From positions 1-33,871 of the forward strand of contig JAADHO010000016.1 in NCBI GenBank assembly GCA_013151775.1: a stretch of DNA of 33,871 bases, in the 5' to 3' direction. This DNA is from Deltaproteobacteria bacterium. Its GTDB lineage: Bacteria; Myxococcota_A; Polyangia; Polyangiales; Houyiibacteriaceae. Made by a program: the position numbers and the translations under genes. Shown here one piece after another: positions 8,684-17,120 of the stretch (positions within the stretch are counted from its first letter, which is position 1; the number at the start of each line of letters is the position of its first letter). The notes beneath the pieces were generated by a model that worked only from the letters and a program-made list of their open reading frames with translations, did not search any database and was not told where the DNA came from.

Positions 8684-9997
8684 ATGAGCGTTATCTCGAA
8701 CATTGCTAAGATTCCCGAACTGCGTCGTCGTCTCCTCTTCACGTTGGGGATGATCGCCGTCTATCGCGTCGGCATCTTTGTGACGACCCCGGGCGTGGAC
8801 CGAAACGTCATGCGACGGATCATGCAGGATTCGTCCGCCTCGTTCCTCGGCATGTTCAACCTCTTCTCGGGAGGTGCTCTCAAGCAGCTGTCGATCTTCG
8901 CTCTCGGCATCATGCCCTACGTCTCGGCGAGCATCATCTTGTCGTTGATGGGCGTTGTCGTGAAGCCCCTCGAAGAGCTGCGCAAGGAAGGCGAGGCAGG
9001 TCAACGGAAGATCAACCAGTACACGCGCTACGGCACGGTGATGCTCAGCATCGTTCAGGGCTTTGGCATCGCGATGTACCTCGAGGGACTCAACGGCAGC
9101 TCTTCCTATGGCGATGTAGTCGCAAATCCGGGCTGGATCTTCCGCATCATCACCATCATCTCCCTCACCACGGGCACCGCGTTCATCATGTGGTTGGGCG
9201 AGCAGATCACCGAGCGTGGTATCGGTAACGGCATCTCACTGATCATCTTCGCCGGCATCGTCGCCGGGCTGCCCGACGCTCTCTTCCAGACCTTCCAGCA
9301 GGTGAAGATCGGCCAGATGAAGCCCATCGACATGTTGGTCGTCGCCTTCGTTGCCGTCTTGACGACCTCGGTCATCGTCTTCTTCGAGCGAGCGCAGCGC
9401 CGCCTGCCCATCCAGTATGCCAAACGCATGCAGGGTAAACAGGTGTATGGCGGGCAAGCCTCACATCTGCCCCTGCGGGTGAACATGGCGGGCGTGATTC
9501 CGCCCATCTTCACCTCGTCCTTGTTGATGTTCCCGGTGACCCTGGCGAACCTCAAGGTGCCTGGCATGACGTGGATCAACAACCACATCCAAACCGGCAA
9601 CTGGGTCTACCTGACCATCTTCGCCGTGATGACGATCTTCTTCTGCTTCTTCTACACGGCCGTGACCTTCCAGCCGGTCGAGGTCGCCGAGAATCTCAAG
9701 AAGCAGAACGCATTCATTCCCGGTATTCGGCCAGGTAAGGCTACCGCAGATTACATCGACGCTGTGCTCACGCGCATCACGGTCGGCGGCGCCTTGTATG
9801 TCGCCGCAGTGTGCACGGTGCCAACGCTCTTGCGCAGCGACTATCAAGTTCCCTTCTATCTCGGCGGCACGTCATTGATGATCGTGGTGGGCGTGGCTCT
9901 CGATACGGCGCAGCAGGTCGAGTCGCATCTAATCACGCGGCACTACGAGGGTCTGACCGGGCCTAGCAGTGCGCGGATTCGCGGGAGGAAGAGCTGA
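8684..9997 (+). CDS. secY: Protein translocase subunit SecY
   Basis: SecY is the channel of the SecYEG inner-membrane protein export machine. The 437-residue product has family length and many hydrophobic segments consistent with ten transmembrane helices. Recognised motifs are [19 protein letters not shown], the [18 protein letters not shown]-like cytosolic loop, [21 protein letters not shown], the [10 protein letters not shown]...[19 protein letters not shown] region and [16 protein letters not shown]. It ends by overlapping the adk start (TGATG). Confidence 0.98.
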   Translation: MSVISNIAKIPELRRRLLFTLGMIAVYRVGIFVTTPGVDRNVMRRIMQDSSASFLGMFNLFSGGALKQLSIFALGIMPYVSASIILSLMGVVVKPLEELRKEGEAGQRKINQYTRYGTVMLSIVQGFGIAMYLEGLNGSSSYGDVVANPGWIFRIITIISLTTGTAFIMWLGEQITERGIGNGISLIIFAGIVAGLPDALFQTFQQVKIGQMKPIDMLVVAFVAVLTTSVIVFFERAQRRLPIQYAKRMQGKQVYGGQASHLPLRVNMAGVIPPIFTSSLLMFPVTLANLKVPGMTWINNHIQTGNWVYLTIFAVMTIFFCFFYTAVTFQPVEVAENLKKQNAFIPGIRPGKATADYIDAVLTRITVGGALYVAAVCTVPTLLRSDYQVPFYLGGTSLMIVVGVALDTAQQVESHLITRHYEGLTGPSSARIRGRKS

Positions 9998-10647
9998 TGG
10001 ACCTCGTCCTCTTCGGGCCGCCGGGAGCCGGCAAAGGCACGCAGGCCAAGTTCCTGGTGAAGTCACTGGGGATTCCCCAGATCTCCACGGGCGACATGAT
10101 GCGTGCGGAGCGAGCCTTGGGCTCGGAGCTCGGCGCGCGCTTCGACTCCTTCATGTCGGCAGGCAAGCTCGTGCCGGACGAGCTCGTGCTCGAGCTGATG
10201 GCCAAGCGCCTCGCTCGAGACGACGCGAAGGCCGGGGCGATCTTCGATGGATACCCTCGCACGGTGCAGCAGGCGGAGGCTTTGGACGCGCTCTTGGCAT
10301 CGCTCGATCGCAAGATCGACCGTGTGATCGCCCTAGATGTGGTGCTCGAGGATGTAGTCGAGCGCATCACAGGTCGCAGAGTCTGCCTCGGCTGTGGACA
10401 GACCTACCATGTGCGCTATAGTCCGCCCCCCGAATCGGGTGTTTGCGTTTCGTGCCAGGGCACGAAGATCGTCCAACGCTCGGACGACACCGAAGAGGTC
10501 GTGCGGCATAGGTATACGGAATATCAGGAAAAAACAGCATGCCTCCTCGACTACTACCGAGGCCTCGGCGTGGTCTCGGAGGTGGACGGACGAGGTGGCC
10601 TAGACGAGGTGACCCAGAGGATTCAGCAGGCGCTCGAGGCCCGCTGA
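9997..10647 (+). CDS. adk: Adenylate kinase with zinc-binding LID
   Basis: Adenylate kinase interconverts ATP, AMP and ADP in the cytosol. The 216-residue product has the P-loop GPPGAGKGT (residues 7-15), the AMP-binding STGDMMRAE, and IFDGYPRTVQQAEALD. The long LID domain carries four cysteines (C130, C133, C150, C153) in two CxxC pairs, the structural zinc site also seen in Gram-positive enzymes. It overlaps secY by one base. In many bacteria map follows, but here infA comes next. Confidence 0.97.
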   Translation: MDLVLFGPPGAGKGTQAKFLVKSLGIPQISTGDMMRAERALGSELGARFDSFMSAGKLVPDELVLELMAKRLARDDAKAGAIFDGYPRTVQQAEALDALLASLDRKIDRVIALDVVLEDVVERITGRRVCLGCGQTYHVRYSPPPESGVCVSCQGTKIVQRSDDTEEVVRHRYTEYQEKTACLLDYYRGLGVVSEVDGRGGLDEVTQRIQQALEAR

Positions 10648-10651
10648 AGGA

Positions 10652-10909
10652 GTGGTTGGACGGAAAGTAGTGGTCACAACAGCAGGGCAAGGCACGGAAC
10701 AGGGCGCGATTGAGGCCCCAGGTATAATTCAAGCGCACTTGCCCCGCGGGCTCTATCGGGTCCGTTTAGATGATGGGCGAATCGTCACAGCGACGATTGG
10801 CCGGGAACTCAGACGAGTTCTAGTCCGGATCACTCCGGGTGACAGGGTCTTGGTCGAGCCCTCAGAGGTCGACCCCACGCGTGGACGCATCATAGAGAAG
10901 CAGAAGTAG
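10652..10909 (+). CDS. infA: Translation initiation factor IF-1
   Basis: IF-1 blocks the A site during initiation. The S1-like OB fold is clear from [31 protein letters not shown], and it ends with the family signature [21 protein letters not shown]. From GTG 10652 the product is 85 residues, longer than the usual 72, with an unusual N-terminus. The AAGGAG sequence directly abuts this GTG, which is poor spacing. A second in-frame GTG at 10670 would give 79 residues, so the start is uncertain. No methionine aminopeptidase gene stands before it. Confidence 0.9.
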   Translation: MVGRKVVVTTAGQGTEQGAIEAPGIIQAHLPRGLYRVRLDDGRIVTATIGRELRRVLVRITPGDRVLVEPSEVDPTRGRIIEKQK

Positions 10910-10919
10910 AGAGTCCGAG

Positions 10920-11033
10920 ATGAAGGTTCGACCCAGCGTCAAGAAGATTTGCGACAAGTGCAAGATCGTGCGCCGTAAGCGCGTCGTGCGCGTTCTTTGC
11001 GAAAATCCCCGCCACAAGCAGCGGCAGGGCTGA
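10920..11033 (+). CDS. rpmJ: 50S ribosomal protein L36
   Basis: L36 is the smallest large-subunit protein. Translation from ATG 10920 gives 37 residues beginning [15 protein letters not shown], the family hallmark. It carries the zinc ligands C11, C14, C27 and H32, so this is the zinc-binding type. It lies between infA and rpsM as in most bacteria. Confidence 0.97.
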   Translation: MKVRPSVKKICDKCKIVRRKRVVRVLCENPRHKQRQG

Positions 11034-11041
11034 GAGGTATC

Positions 11042-11410
11042 ATGGCACGTATCGCAGGCGTTGATCTCCCCGGGCGGAAGCATCTCTTCATCGCTCTCCA
11101 GTATATCTACGGCATCGGTCCGAAGAGTGCTGAGACCATCTGTGCTCAGACGGGCATTTCTCGTAACAAGAAGGCGGAGGACCTCGATGACAACGAGGTT
11201 CGCAGGATCCGCGAGTCAATTGACCAGAATTTTAAGGTCGAGGGTGACCTCCGGCGTGAAATCACGATGCATGTGAAGCGTCTGATGGATCTCGGTTGTT
11301 ACCGAGGCCTCCGGCATCGTCGCGGTCTCCCCGTCCGAGGCCAACGTACCCACACCAACGCCCGCACTCGCAAGGGGCCGCGTCGCGGACCCATGTCCCG
11401 TAAGCGCTGA
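11042..11410 (+). CDS. rpsM: 30S ribosomal protein S13
   Basis: S13 contacts the P-site tRNA and bridges to the large subunit. The start at ATG 11042 follows GAGAGG and gives 122 residues beginning [15 protein letters not shown], the normal N-terminus. An in-frame upstream ATG at 10997 lies inside rpmJ and is rejected. The [11 protein letters not shown] helix-hairpin region and the C-terminal [24 protein letters not shown] signature are present. Confidence 0.98.
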   Translation: MARIAGVDLPGRKHLFIALQYIYGIGPKSAETICAQTGISRNKKAEDLDDNEVRRIRESIDQNFKVEGDLRREITMHVKRLMDLGCYRGLRHRRGLPVRGQRTHTNARTRKGPRRGPMSRKR

Positions 11411-11428
11411 TCGACCGAGAAGAGAATC

Positions 11429-11824
11429 ATGGCTAAAGCGAAGACCAAGTCCAAGGGCAAGAAGAAGGCGAAGAAGGTCGCCGGCACGGGCATCGCCCAC
11501 GTGCAGTCGACCTTCAACAACACCATCGTCACCATCACCGACCTGAGCGGAGATGTGGTGTCGTGGTCGACAGCGGGTTCGCGAGGCTTCAAGGGCTCGC
11601 GGAAGAGCACGCCCTTCGCGGCTCAGCTCGCCGCCGAGACCGCAGCGCGTAAGGCTCAGGACATGGGCATGAACACCGTCGCGATCTTCGTGAAGGGCCC
11701 GGGCGCAGGCCGTGAGTCGGCCCTCCGCGCTTTCCAGCATGTGGGCATGCGCGTGACTCTGATCCGCGACGTGACCCCGATCCCCCACAACGGCTGCCGC
11801 CCTCCCAAGCGCCGCCGCGTCTGA
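11429..11824 (+). CDS. rpsK: 30S ribosomal protein S11
   Basis: S11 lines the mRNA exit channel on the platform. The 131-residue product has a lysine-rich N-terminus, then [51 protein letters not shown] and the highly conserved C-terminal [20 protein letters not shown]. Length is normal. It lies between rpsM and rpsD. Confidence 0.98.
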   Translation: MAKAKTKSKGKKKAKKVAGTGIAHVQSTFNNTIVTITDLSGDVVSWSTAGSRGFKGSRKSTPFAAQLAAETAARKAQDMGMNTVAIFVKGPGAGRESALRAFQHVGMRVTLIRDVTPIPHNGCRPPKRRRV

Positions 11825-11839
11825 ATCGATAGGAACGTC

Positions 11840-12466
11840 ATGGCTCGTTATACTGGACCCGTCTGCAAGCTCTGTCGCCGTGAGGCGATGAAGCTCTTCC
11901 TCAAGGGAGAGCGCTGCTACACCGACAAGTGCTCCTTCGACAGGCGCCCCTATCCTCCCGGTCAGCACGGACAGCGCCGGATGAAGTTCACCGAGTACGG
12001 CATCCGTCTGCGTGAGAAGCAGAAGGTTCGCCGCATCTACGGCATGATGGAGAAGCAGTTCCACGCTGTCTTCAACGAGGCCGAGCGCGTGAAGGGCGTC
12101 ACGGGCGAGAACCTGCTCGCCCTGCTCGAGCGCCGTCTCGACTCCGCCGTCTACCGCTTGGGACTCGCGCGTACGCGCTCTGAAGCCAGGCAGCTGGTTC
12201 GTCATCGGCACTTCTCGGTCAACGGCCACACGGTGAACATCCCCTCGTTCCTCGTGAACCCTGGCGACAAGATCCAGGTGCGTGAGCGCAGTCGTCAGAA
12301 GGCGGTCTTCACAGCGTCTGTCGAACAGGCGGGCCGGCGTGGAACCCCCGAGTGGCTAGAGCTCGACAGCGCTTCCCTCGAGGGCACCATCAAGGCTCAG
12401 CCCAACCGCGAAGCGCTCACCCTGCCCATCCAAGAGCAGCTCATCGTCGAGTTCTATTCACGCTAG
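11840..12466 (+). CDS. rpsD: 30S ribosomal protein S4, cysteine-containing
   Basis: S4 initiates small-subunit assembly and affects fidelity. The 208-residue product has standard length. The N-terminal segment carries four cysteines (C9, C12, C26, C31) in the pattern of the zinc-binding S4 type. The central [38 protein letters not shown] is the S4 RNA-binding domain. An 88-nt spacer leads to rpoA. Confidence 0.97.
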   Translation: MARYTGPVCKLCRREAMKLFLKGERCYTDKCSFDRRPYPPGQHGQRRMKFTEYGIRLREKQKVRRIYGMMEKQFHAVFNEAERVKGVTGENLLALLERRLDSAVYRLGLARTRSEARQLVRHRHFSVNGHTVNIPSFLVNPGDKIQVRERSRQKAVFTASVEQAGRRGTPEWLELDSASLEGTIKAQPNREALTLPIQEQLIVEFYSR

Positions 12467-12554
12467 TCCGAGCCTGAGCGCGGCCAGCGTTGGTCGCCAC
12501 CGCACCGCGCCGCATCGGGCGCCACCGTAGACCAAGCGAATTTCGGAGACCCCT

Positions 12555-13577
12555 ATGACCACCAGCACCCTCGTCGCCCGCAACTGGCGCTCGCTCATCC
12601 GCCCGAAGAGCCTGCCTGTCGATCAAGAGACGGCCACGCCCTACTACGCGAAGTTCGTCTGCGAACCTCTCGAGCGTGGTTTCGGCATCACCCTCGGCAA
12701 CTCTTTGCGACGCATCCTGCTCTCCTCGCTGCAGGGCGCGGCGATCACCGCTGTGCGCATCGATGGCGCGTTGCACGAGTTCACCTCCGTCCCCGACGTC
12801 GTGGAAGACGTCACGGAGATGGTGCTGAACTTCAAGGAGGTGATCGTCCGATGCCACACGGCCAAGACGCAGACCCTCCGCATCGACATGGAGGGTCCCT
12901 GCACCGTCACGGCGGGTGACATTCAGGTCAATGACCAGGTCGAGGTGCTCAACCCGGAGCGCGTGATCTGCAGCGTCGCCAAGGGTGGTCGCTTCAGCGC
13001 GGACCTCACGATCAACGTGGGTCGTGGCTATGTGCCGGCGGATCGCAACAAGGTGCCCGGCATGGCCATCGGTACCATCCCGATCGACGCCCTCTACTCG
13101 CCGGTCACCAAGGTCAACTACACCGTGACCAACGCCCGCGTCGGTCAGGTCACCGACTTCGACAAGCTCGCGCTCGAGGTCTGGACGGACGGTTCGGTGA
13201 ACCCGCAGGACGCCGTGGCGTTCGCCGCCAAGATCCTCAAGGAGCAGCTCAGCATCTTCATCAACTTCGAGGAAGAGGAAGAGTCGCTCGAGTTCGAGAC
13301 GGACGAGGAGCCGCTGAACGAGAACCTCTTCCGCTCGGTCGAAGAGCTCGAGCTCTCTGTGCGTTCGGCGAACTGCTTGCAGAACGCAAACATCAACCTG
13401 ATCGGTGAGCTGGTCCAGAAGACCGAGCCCGAGATGTTGAAGACGAAGAACTTCGGTCGGAAGTCCTTGAAGGAGATCAAGGAAATCCTCGCTGATATGG
13501 GCCTCTCGCTCGGCCTGAAGATCGACAACTGGCCCCAGATGCTCGAGCGTTGGCAGACACTTCAGGCGAACCAGTAG
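12555..13577 (+). CDS. rpoA: DNA-directed RNA polymerase subunit alpha
   Basis: The alpha subunit dimerises to nucleate RNA polymerase assembly and its C-terminal domain binds UP elements and activators. The 340-residue product has the N-terminal [28 protein letters not shown] motif, then [11 protein letters not shown]. After an acidic linker (about residues 235-258) comes the C-terminal domain, with [18 protein letters not shown] and [22 protein letters not shown]. Both domains are intact. Confidence 0.98.
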   Translation: MTTSTLVARNWRSLIRPKSLPVDQETATPYYAKFVCEPLERGFGITLGNSLRRILLSSLQGAAITAVRIDGALHEFTSVPDVVEDVTEMVLNFKEVIVRCHTAKTQTLRIDMEGPCTVTAGDIQVNDQVEVLNPERVICSVAKGGRFSADLTINVGRGYVPADRNKVPGMAIGTIPIDALYSPVTKVNYTVTNARVGQVTDFDKLALEVWTDGSVNPQDAVAFAAKILKEQLSIFINFEEEEESLEFETDEEPLNENLFRSVEELELSVRSANCLQNANINLIGELVQKTEPEMLKTKNFGRKSLKEIKEILADMGLSLGLKIDNWPQMLERWQTLQANQ

Positions 13578-13592
13578 ATTTAGGGAAGACCC

Positions 13593-14111
13593 ATGCGACA
13601 TATGAAGGCAGGCCGTAAATTCGGCCGCAACACCAGCCATCGACGAGCCATGTTCCGCAACCTCGCGGGCAACCTCGTCTTGCACGGACGCATCCAGACC
13701 ACGGACGCCAAGGCGCGCGAGCTGAGCCGTATCGCGGATCGCCTCGTAACCCGTGCCGTGCGCCTTGGTGACGACCTCACGGTCGACATCGGCAAGATCA
13801 AGGATGAAGACGAACGGCAGCGTGTCGTCGCGCGCCGTGTCCACGCACAGCGACAGGTGGCTCGCTTCCTGCCGAAGCACCTGACGCGGACGATTGACGA
13901 GGACACCATCGAGGACGTGGACATCGTCCACAGGCTCTTCCACGAGATCGCGCCGCGTTACCTCGAACGAGTGAAGAACGACAAGGGTGGTGGCTACACG
14001 CGCATCATCAAGCTGCTCCCACGTCGTGGGGACAACGCCTCCATGGCCCTGATCGAGTTCGTGGGTAACGAAGACGCGGACGAAGTCCAGACGGACAACG
14101 CCGAAGCCTAG
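13593..14111 (+). CDS. rplQ: 50S ribosomal protein L17
   Basis: L17 is a tunnel-exit-side protein. The N-terminus MRHMKAGRKFGRNTSHRRAMFRNLAGNLVLHGRI is the family signature. The C-terminal RYLERVKNDKGGGYTRIIKLLPRRGDNASMALIEFV region is also typical. The 172-residue length exceeds the usual 115-130 because of an insertion between the two conserved blocks and an acidic tail. It is the last gene of the alpha operon, and a terminator hairpin starts 26 nt downstream. Confidence 0.97.
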   Translation: MRHMKAGRKFGRNTSHRRAMFRNLAGNLVLHGRIQTTDAKARELSRIADRLVTRAVRLGDDLTVDIGKIKDEDERQRVVARRVHAQRQVARFLPKHLTRTIDEDTIEDVDIVHRLFHEIAPRYLERVKNDKGGGYTRIIKLLPRRGDNASMALIEFVGNEDADEVQTDNAEA

Positions 14112-14136
14112 CCCCGGACCCGAGAGACAGAGCAGT

Positions 14137-14170
14137 AGACCCAACACTAGCTTCGGCTGGGGTTGGGTCT
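14137..14170 (+). terminator. Intrinsic terminator-like hairpin after rplQ
   Basis: AGACCCAAC at 14137-14145 pairs perfectly with GTTGGGTCT at 14162-14170. Between them CTAGC pairs with GCTGG (one G-T wobble) around a TTCG tetraloop, so the stem is long and stable. The following bases are only moderately T-rich. The site lies between the end of the + strand ribosomal operon and the end of the converging - strand gene, so it may serve both directions. Confidence 0.8.
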
Positions 14171-14194
14171 CTTCGTTGCGTGGTGGGCGGCTTC

Positions 14195-16081
14195 TCAGTC
14201 GAAGAGCGCGTCTGTTCCCTCGAAGGCGTCTGCGTCTCCGAAAGCAGCCGAATCCTCGAAGGGGTCGAGTTCCTTTGGCGCCGGCTGAAGGATCCCCAGC
14301 GCCTCCGCGACGGAGATGACGCTGGCAGCTTCGTCGGCGGGTGCGTCGATCCCTGGCGCCGTGGAGTACACGTCGTGGCAGTCAGTCACCGCAGCGCCCG
14401 GTGCGGTCGAGTGAAACTCCGCAGAAATGTCCATCCCTGGTGCCGTGGAGCAGGCTTCGGAGAGCTCGATGCCAGGTGTCGTGTCATGTGCGGCTTCTGG
14501 AGAGGCCTTCGGTCGCATGAGCGCCAAGGGGATGGATCGGCCCCAGGAGGCGCCCTCGAGCGCGCTGGTCTCGGCGCCCTTGAAGCTCAGCTGTGCACGA
14601 GCCCTGAGTGACCTGCCCGCAGAGGTGGCCATGCGTGCGCCGGCCATGGCGGCTCTGCGGGCCATCGCGACCGCGGGCAGCTCGTTTCCGAAGAGCATCA
14701 AGAGCCCGAGGATGGCCATGCATGCGCCCAGCAGCATCGAGACCTCGCGGCCGCCCCAGCCCTTGCCCCCTGGGGCCTGCTGTTCCGCGATGCGCCGTGC
14801 CGCTAGCTCTTGTCCCGGCGAGAGTTGGGTCACCAGCCGGTAGGCGCTCAGATCCACGATGCCGTTCTGGTTCTCCGCCTCCGCTTCGGCGAGCAGCGCC
14901 CGAGCACGCAGGTCTTCGGCTTCCCCGTCGTCGGCCAGCCGCGCGGCTCGCAGGAAGGCAGCTCGTGCTTCGGTGAAGCGGCCCGCATCCATCTCCGCAT
15001 CTGCCCAGCGCCCATAGCCCGGCGCCATACGCGAGCGTTCGGGGAGCAGCGGCGCCAGGCGAGCGGCGCTGTCGAAGTAGCGCCGCATCTCGTCTAGATC
15101 GCCGGTCTCGGCGGCTGCCAGGCCAGCCGCTAGGGCCTCTCTCGCCGGAGCGAGGCTTCGCTCATCGAGCTGTCGCACGAGTTCGTCGAAGGTGCGGCGC
15201 CAGCCCCACTCGCTAGGGGCGTCCTCGCCAAGGCTGCTGCGAAACTGCCGCCGCAGCATCCAGATGCCGTTCTGCCCGTAGCTGCGCATGGCGTCACGGG
15301 CGGCCTCACGCACTCGCCCATCCTCTGCGTCGACGAAGGTCACGACCACGGGCATGGCGTCGAAATCACGTGCGTCTGCCCAGGCCCTCAAGGTGTCCGC
15401 CAGCGCTCCCGGTCGACTCACCAAGGCGCCCACGACACGGCCTGCGTCTGCGCCTCGGACCGCCGGCACCGCCTGACGGGCCCAGCGCCGAATGTCTGGA
15501 CTCGAGTGCGAGCGCGCGTCGAGCAGCGTGGGCAGGAGCGAGAGGCCCTGACGGTGCAGAAGGCGTCGGCGCTCCCAGCGGAAGGCTCCAGGGTTCAGCG
15601 CCAGCAGGTCCATCAGCGCGCCTCCCGCTTGGCGTCCACCGAGCCGCTCCATCGAGCGCATCAGGGCCACGCGCTCGGCCATCGCTAGGGTCACCCGGTC
15701 GCGCGTGGACGCGAGCTCGATCAGCACACCCGGCGCGATGTCCACCATGTCGTCTGCGCGTCGGCTGCCAGTGCCGTGTCGAAATCTCCGAACCGCCTGC
15801 TGCGCCGCTTCGGGATCGAGGCGCTGTCGTCTCAGCCTCGAGGCGCGATCGCGTACGGCCTGCACCCAGGCGCTAGGGAGAGTCGTCAGCGACTCGAAGG
15901 CTCGCCTGCGCGTGTCGCCGTTCTCCGATCCGAGCTCGACCGCCCATGCCCGCAACGCCTCTGCGCTTGGCGCGTCGGTCGCCTCGGGGGCCTGCGCGAG
16001 GGCCACTCCGCTCACCGACCAGAGCAACGCCACGCCCAAGAGAGCGCGCACGAGGGCGTCTGCTCGGCGCCTCGAGCTCAC
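14195..16081 (-). CDS. Secreted/anchored protein with helical repeats and a C-terminal STAPG-repeat tail, function unknown
   Basis: Translation from GTG 16081 overlaps the acylphosphatase stop (GTGA) and gives 628 residues starting with a signal peptide (hydrophobic 10-28, AQA site near 31). The open frame extends upstream to 16447 but would run through acyP, so it is rejected. Residues about 40-440 are alpha-helical and alanine/arginine-rich, resembling HEAT- or TPR-like repeats. One membrane helix lies at about 447-466. The cytosolic-side tail carries four spaced (S/T)T(A/T)PG motifs at about 534, 545, 558 and 573, and an acidic end (DPFEDS...DALFD). I do not recognise a named family. It is co-directional with acyP and divergent from the pilus genes. 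Confidence 0.8.
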   Translation of the reverse strand: MSSRRRADALVRALLGVALLWSVSGVALAQAPEATDAPSAEALRAWAVELGSENGDTRRRAFESLTTLPSAWVQAVRDRASRLRRQRLDPEAAQQAVRRFRHGTGSRRADDMVDIAPGVLIELASTRDRVTLAMAERVALMRSMERLGGRQAGGALMDLLALNPGAFRWERRRLLHRQGLSLLPTLLDARSHSSPDIRRWARQAVPAVRGADAGRVVGALVSRPGALADTLRAWADARDFDAMPVVVTFVDAEDGRVREAARDAMRSYGQNGIWMLRRQFRSSLGEDAPSEWGWRRTFDELVRQLDERSLAPAREALAAGLAAAETGDLDEMRRYFDSAARLAPLLPERSRMAPGYGRWADAEMDAGRFTEARAAFLRAARLADDGEAEDLRARALLAEAEAENQNGIVDLSAYRLVTQLSPGQELAARRIAEQQAPGGKGWGGREVSMLLGACMAILGLLMLFGNELPAVAMARRAAMAGARMATSAGRSLRARAQLSFKGAETSALEGASWGRSIPLALMRPKASPEAAHDTTPGIELSEACSTAPGMDISAEFHSTAPGAAVTDCHDVYSTAPGIDAPADEAASVISVAEALGILQPAPKELDPFEDSAAFGDADAFEGTDALFD

Positions 16082-16374
16082 CGAGTCCCGGGTCGGTCTT
16101 CCGCGATCCGGAAGTCGGAGAACTCGCCCGTGTAGCTTCGCCACTTGGTCTCGACCTTGTCCACCCGAGCGGTGGAGGGGCCGTGCTGAGCCCACGAGAG
16201 GAAGTCCTTCACGTAGTCCTCCTCGCCTTCGACCACCATTTCGACGGAACCGTCCACGCGGTTCTTGACCCAGCCCGTGAGGGCGAGCTGCCGCGCCTCC
16301 CGCTGTGCGGTCGCCCGAAAGTAGACGTCCTGAACTCGACCTCGAACGACCAAATGGATGCGTTTCTGTCCCAT
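16078..16374 (-). CDS. acyP: Acylphosphatase
   Basis: Acylphosphatase hydrolyses carboxyl-phosphate bonds such as acetyl phosphate. The 98-residue product has the family length. It shows the phosphate-binding loop VRGRVQDVYFRA with the catalytic arginine (R20), the catalytic asparagine in LTGWVKNRVDGSVE (N38), and the family's later FLSWAQHGPSTARVDKVE. The loop reads QDVYFR where QGVGFR is commoner. An AGGAGG site lies 8 nt upstream of the ATG. It is followed by a 4-nt overlap with the next gene. Confidence 0.93.
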   Translation of the reverse strand: MGQKRIHLVVRGRVQDVYFRATAQREARQLALTGWVKNRVDGSVEMVVEGEEDYVKDFLSWAQHGPSTARVDKVETKWRSYTGEFSDFRIAEDRPGTR

Positions 16375-16492
16375 GCTCCCTTCCTCCTAAATCCCAATCG
16401 CTAGCTTGGGCAACTTTCTGGTACGACCCTGCACCGTCCTGCCGCACGACGCCATCTGGACTTTCCCCGTTAGGCCCCGCTAGGGGCTCGGG

Positions 16493-16522
16493 TTGACACA
16501 GCCCGGTGATCTGCCGTATTCC
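16493..16522 (+). promoter_or_regulatory. Candidate sigma-70-type promoter for flp
   Basis: A perfect TTGACA box at 16493-16498 is followed after 18 nt by TATTCC at 16517-16522. This would start the flp transcript around 16530 and give a 5' leader of about 120 nt. The -35 is strong and the -10 weak. The assignment rests on sequence likeness only. Confidence 0.4.
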
Positions 16523-16565
16523 CTTCGGTGTGGGATTAATCAGGGCAGCTGTACGCTCGGCCGTC

Positions 16566-16629
16566 CCAGGGCCTAGCTTAGGCCACCTGTCAAGAGTTCG
16601 GGACGCAAGTCCGGCGGATCAAAGTCCGG
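16566..16629 (+). promoter_or_regulatory. Potentially structured 5' leader of flp
   Basis: CAGG plus GCCTA (16567-16575) pairs with TAGGC plus CCTG (16579-16589), leaving a two-base bulge. Next, GGAC (16601-16604) and GTCC (16609-16612) close a GCAA tetraloop of the GNRA class. The octamer AAGTCCGG occurs twice (16607-16614 and 16622-16629), so GGAC could pair with either GTCC copy. This is compatible with a cis-acting RNA controlling pilin synthesis. No known riboswitch class matches fully. Confidence 0.35.
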
Positions 16630-16649
16630 GAAACCATGGAGAGTCAGAC

Positions 16650-16829
16650 ATGAAGAACCTTCGCCTCAATCAGCTCGTTCGCGATGAAGAGGGTCTCTCG
16701 ACCGTCGAGTACATCATCATCCTCGTGCTGATCGCCGTTCTCGGCATCGTGGCGTGGCGCGCCTTTGGTAGCGCCGTCAAGGCCAAGGTGCAGTCGTCCA
16801 CCGATCAGGTCCAGTCTCTCGGATCCTGA
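16650..16829 (+). CDS. flp: Flp/Fap type IVb prepilin
   Basis: This is the major pilin of a Tad pilus. ATG 16650, about 9 nt after a GGAGAG site, gives 59 residues. A short charged leader ends in glycine (G15), the prepilin peptidase cleavage site. It is followed by LSTVEYIIILVLIAVLGIV with the +5 glutamate (E20) and the adjacent tyrosine (Y21) that mark the Flp family. The rest is a short polar tail. The in-frame upstream start at 16506 lacks support. The tad genes follow after 291 nt, and higher expression of flp than of the rest is likely. Confidence 0.95.
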   Translation: MKNLRLNQLVRDEEGLSTVEYIIILVLIAVLGIVAWRAFGSAVKAKVQSSTDQVQSLGS

Positions 16830-17120
16830 CACCGTCGAGAGGCGGCCCATAGGCCTAAAGTGGGCTCCGTCCGTGGTGTGAGCCCAGCCAGTGAAGCTGG
16901 CGCGGTGGGGTTCCTCGGTCGTCTTCTTGGTCAGACGTCGGAATTCGAGCGACGGCTGTAGCTGCGTTTCGGGCTCGTGCCGTCCGCCTCGGTGGAGTAG
17001 CCGGGCGCTCATCTCGAGCGTCTGGCTGCACGGGCCGGTTTTGGGCTCATTGCCATTCTCAGAGCGGAGTGAATGACGTACAGTCGCTGTCACACGCTGG
17101 GTTCCTCAAGGTGAGAACGA
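16830..17120. other. Intergenic region between flp and cpaB
   Basis: 291 nt without a convincing gene. It contains a palindrome TAGGCCTA near 16850-16858 and a hairpin at 16861-16886 listed separately. A GTG-started open frame on the + strand (16891-17076) has no recognisable features and is not called. An AAGGTGAG ribosome-binding site for cpaB lies at the end. Confidence 0.6.
16861..16886 (+). terminator. Possible attenuator/terminator hairpin downstream of flp
   Basis: TGGGCTC (16861-16867) pairs perfectly with GAGCCCA (16880-16886) around a 12-nt loop, 32 nt after the flp stop. No T-run follows, so it may be a partial terminator or an mRNA 3'-end stabiliser. Either would leave flp transcript more abundant than the downstream assembly genes. 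Confidence 0.4.

Larger units (their letters stand above)
16375..16649. other. Divergent intergenic region acyP / flp
   Basis: This 275-nt region separates acyP (leftward) from flp (rightward). It holds the acyP ribosome-binding site, a candidate sigma-70 promoter toward flp, and a folded leader upstream of flp, each listed separately. No protein-coding potential is convincing here, although the flp frame stays open back to 16506. Confidence 0.6.

Noticed and set aside
12441-14147. 568-residue - strand open frame opposite rpoA and rplQ
   Set aside because: It is the antisense shadow of two certain genes and shows no protein motifs.
16419-16432. Sigma-54 promoter (TGG...TGC) upstream of flp
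   Set aside because: The GG and GC elements are 9 nt apart instead of 10, and it would give a leader of over 200 nt. The TTGACA box fits better.
16082-16447. Longer N-terminus for the large - strand repeat protein
   Set aside because: This part overlaps acyP in another frame and has no family features. A signal peptide begins at GTG 16081.
16591-16640. Cyclic di-GMP-I (GEMM) riboswitch upstream of flp
   Set aside because: GGGACGCAAG resembles one conserved block, but the GGCAAA-type first block and the 3' CCGGGUUGCCG-like block are missing. It is kept only as a structured leader of unknown class.
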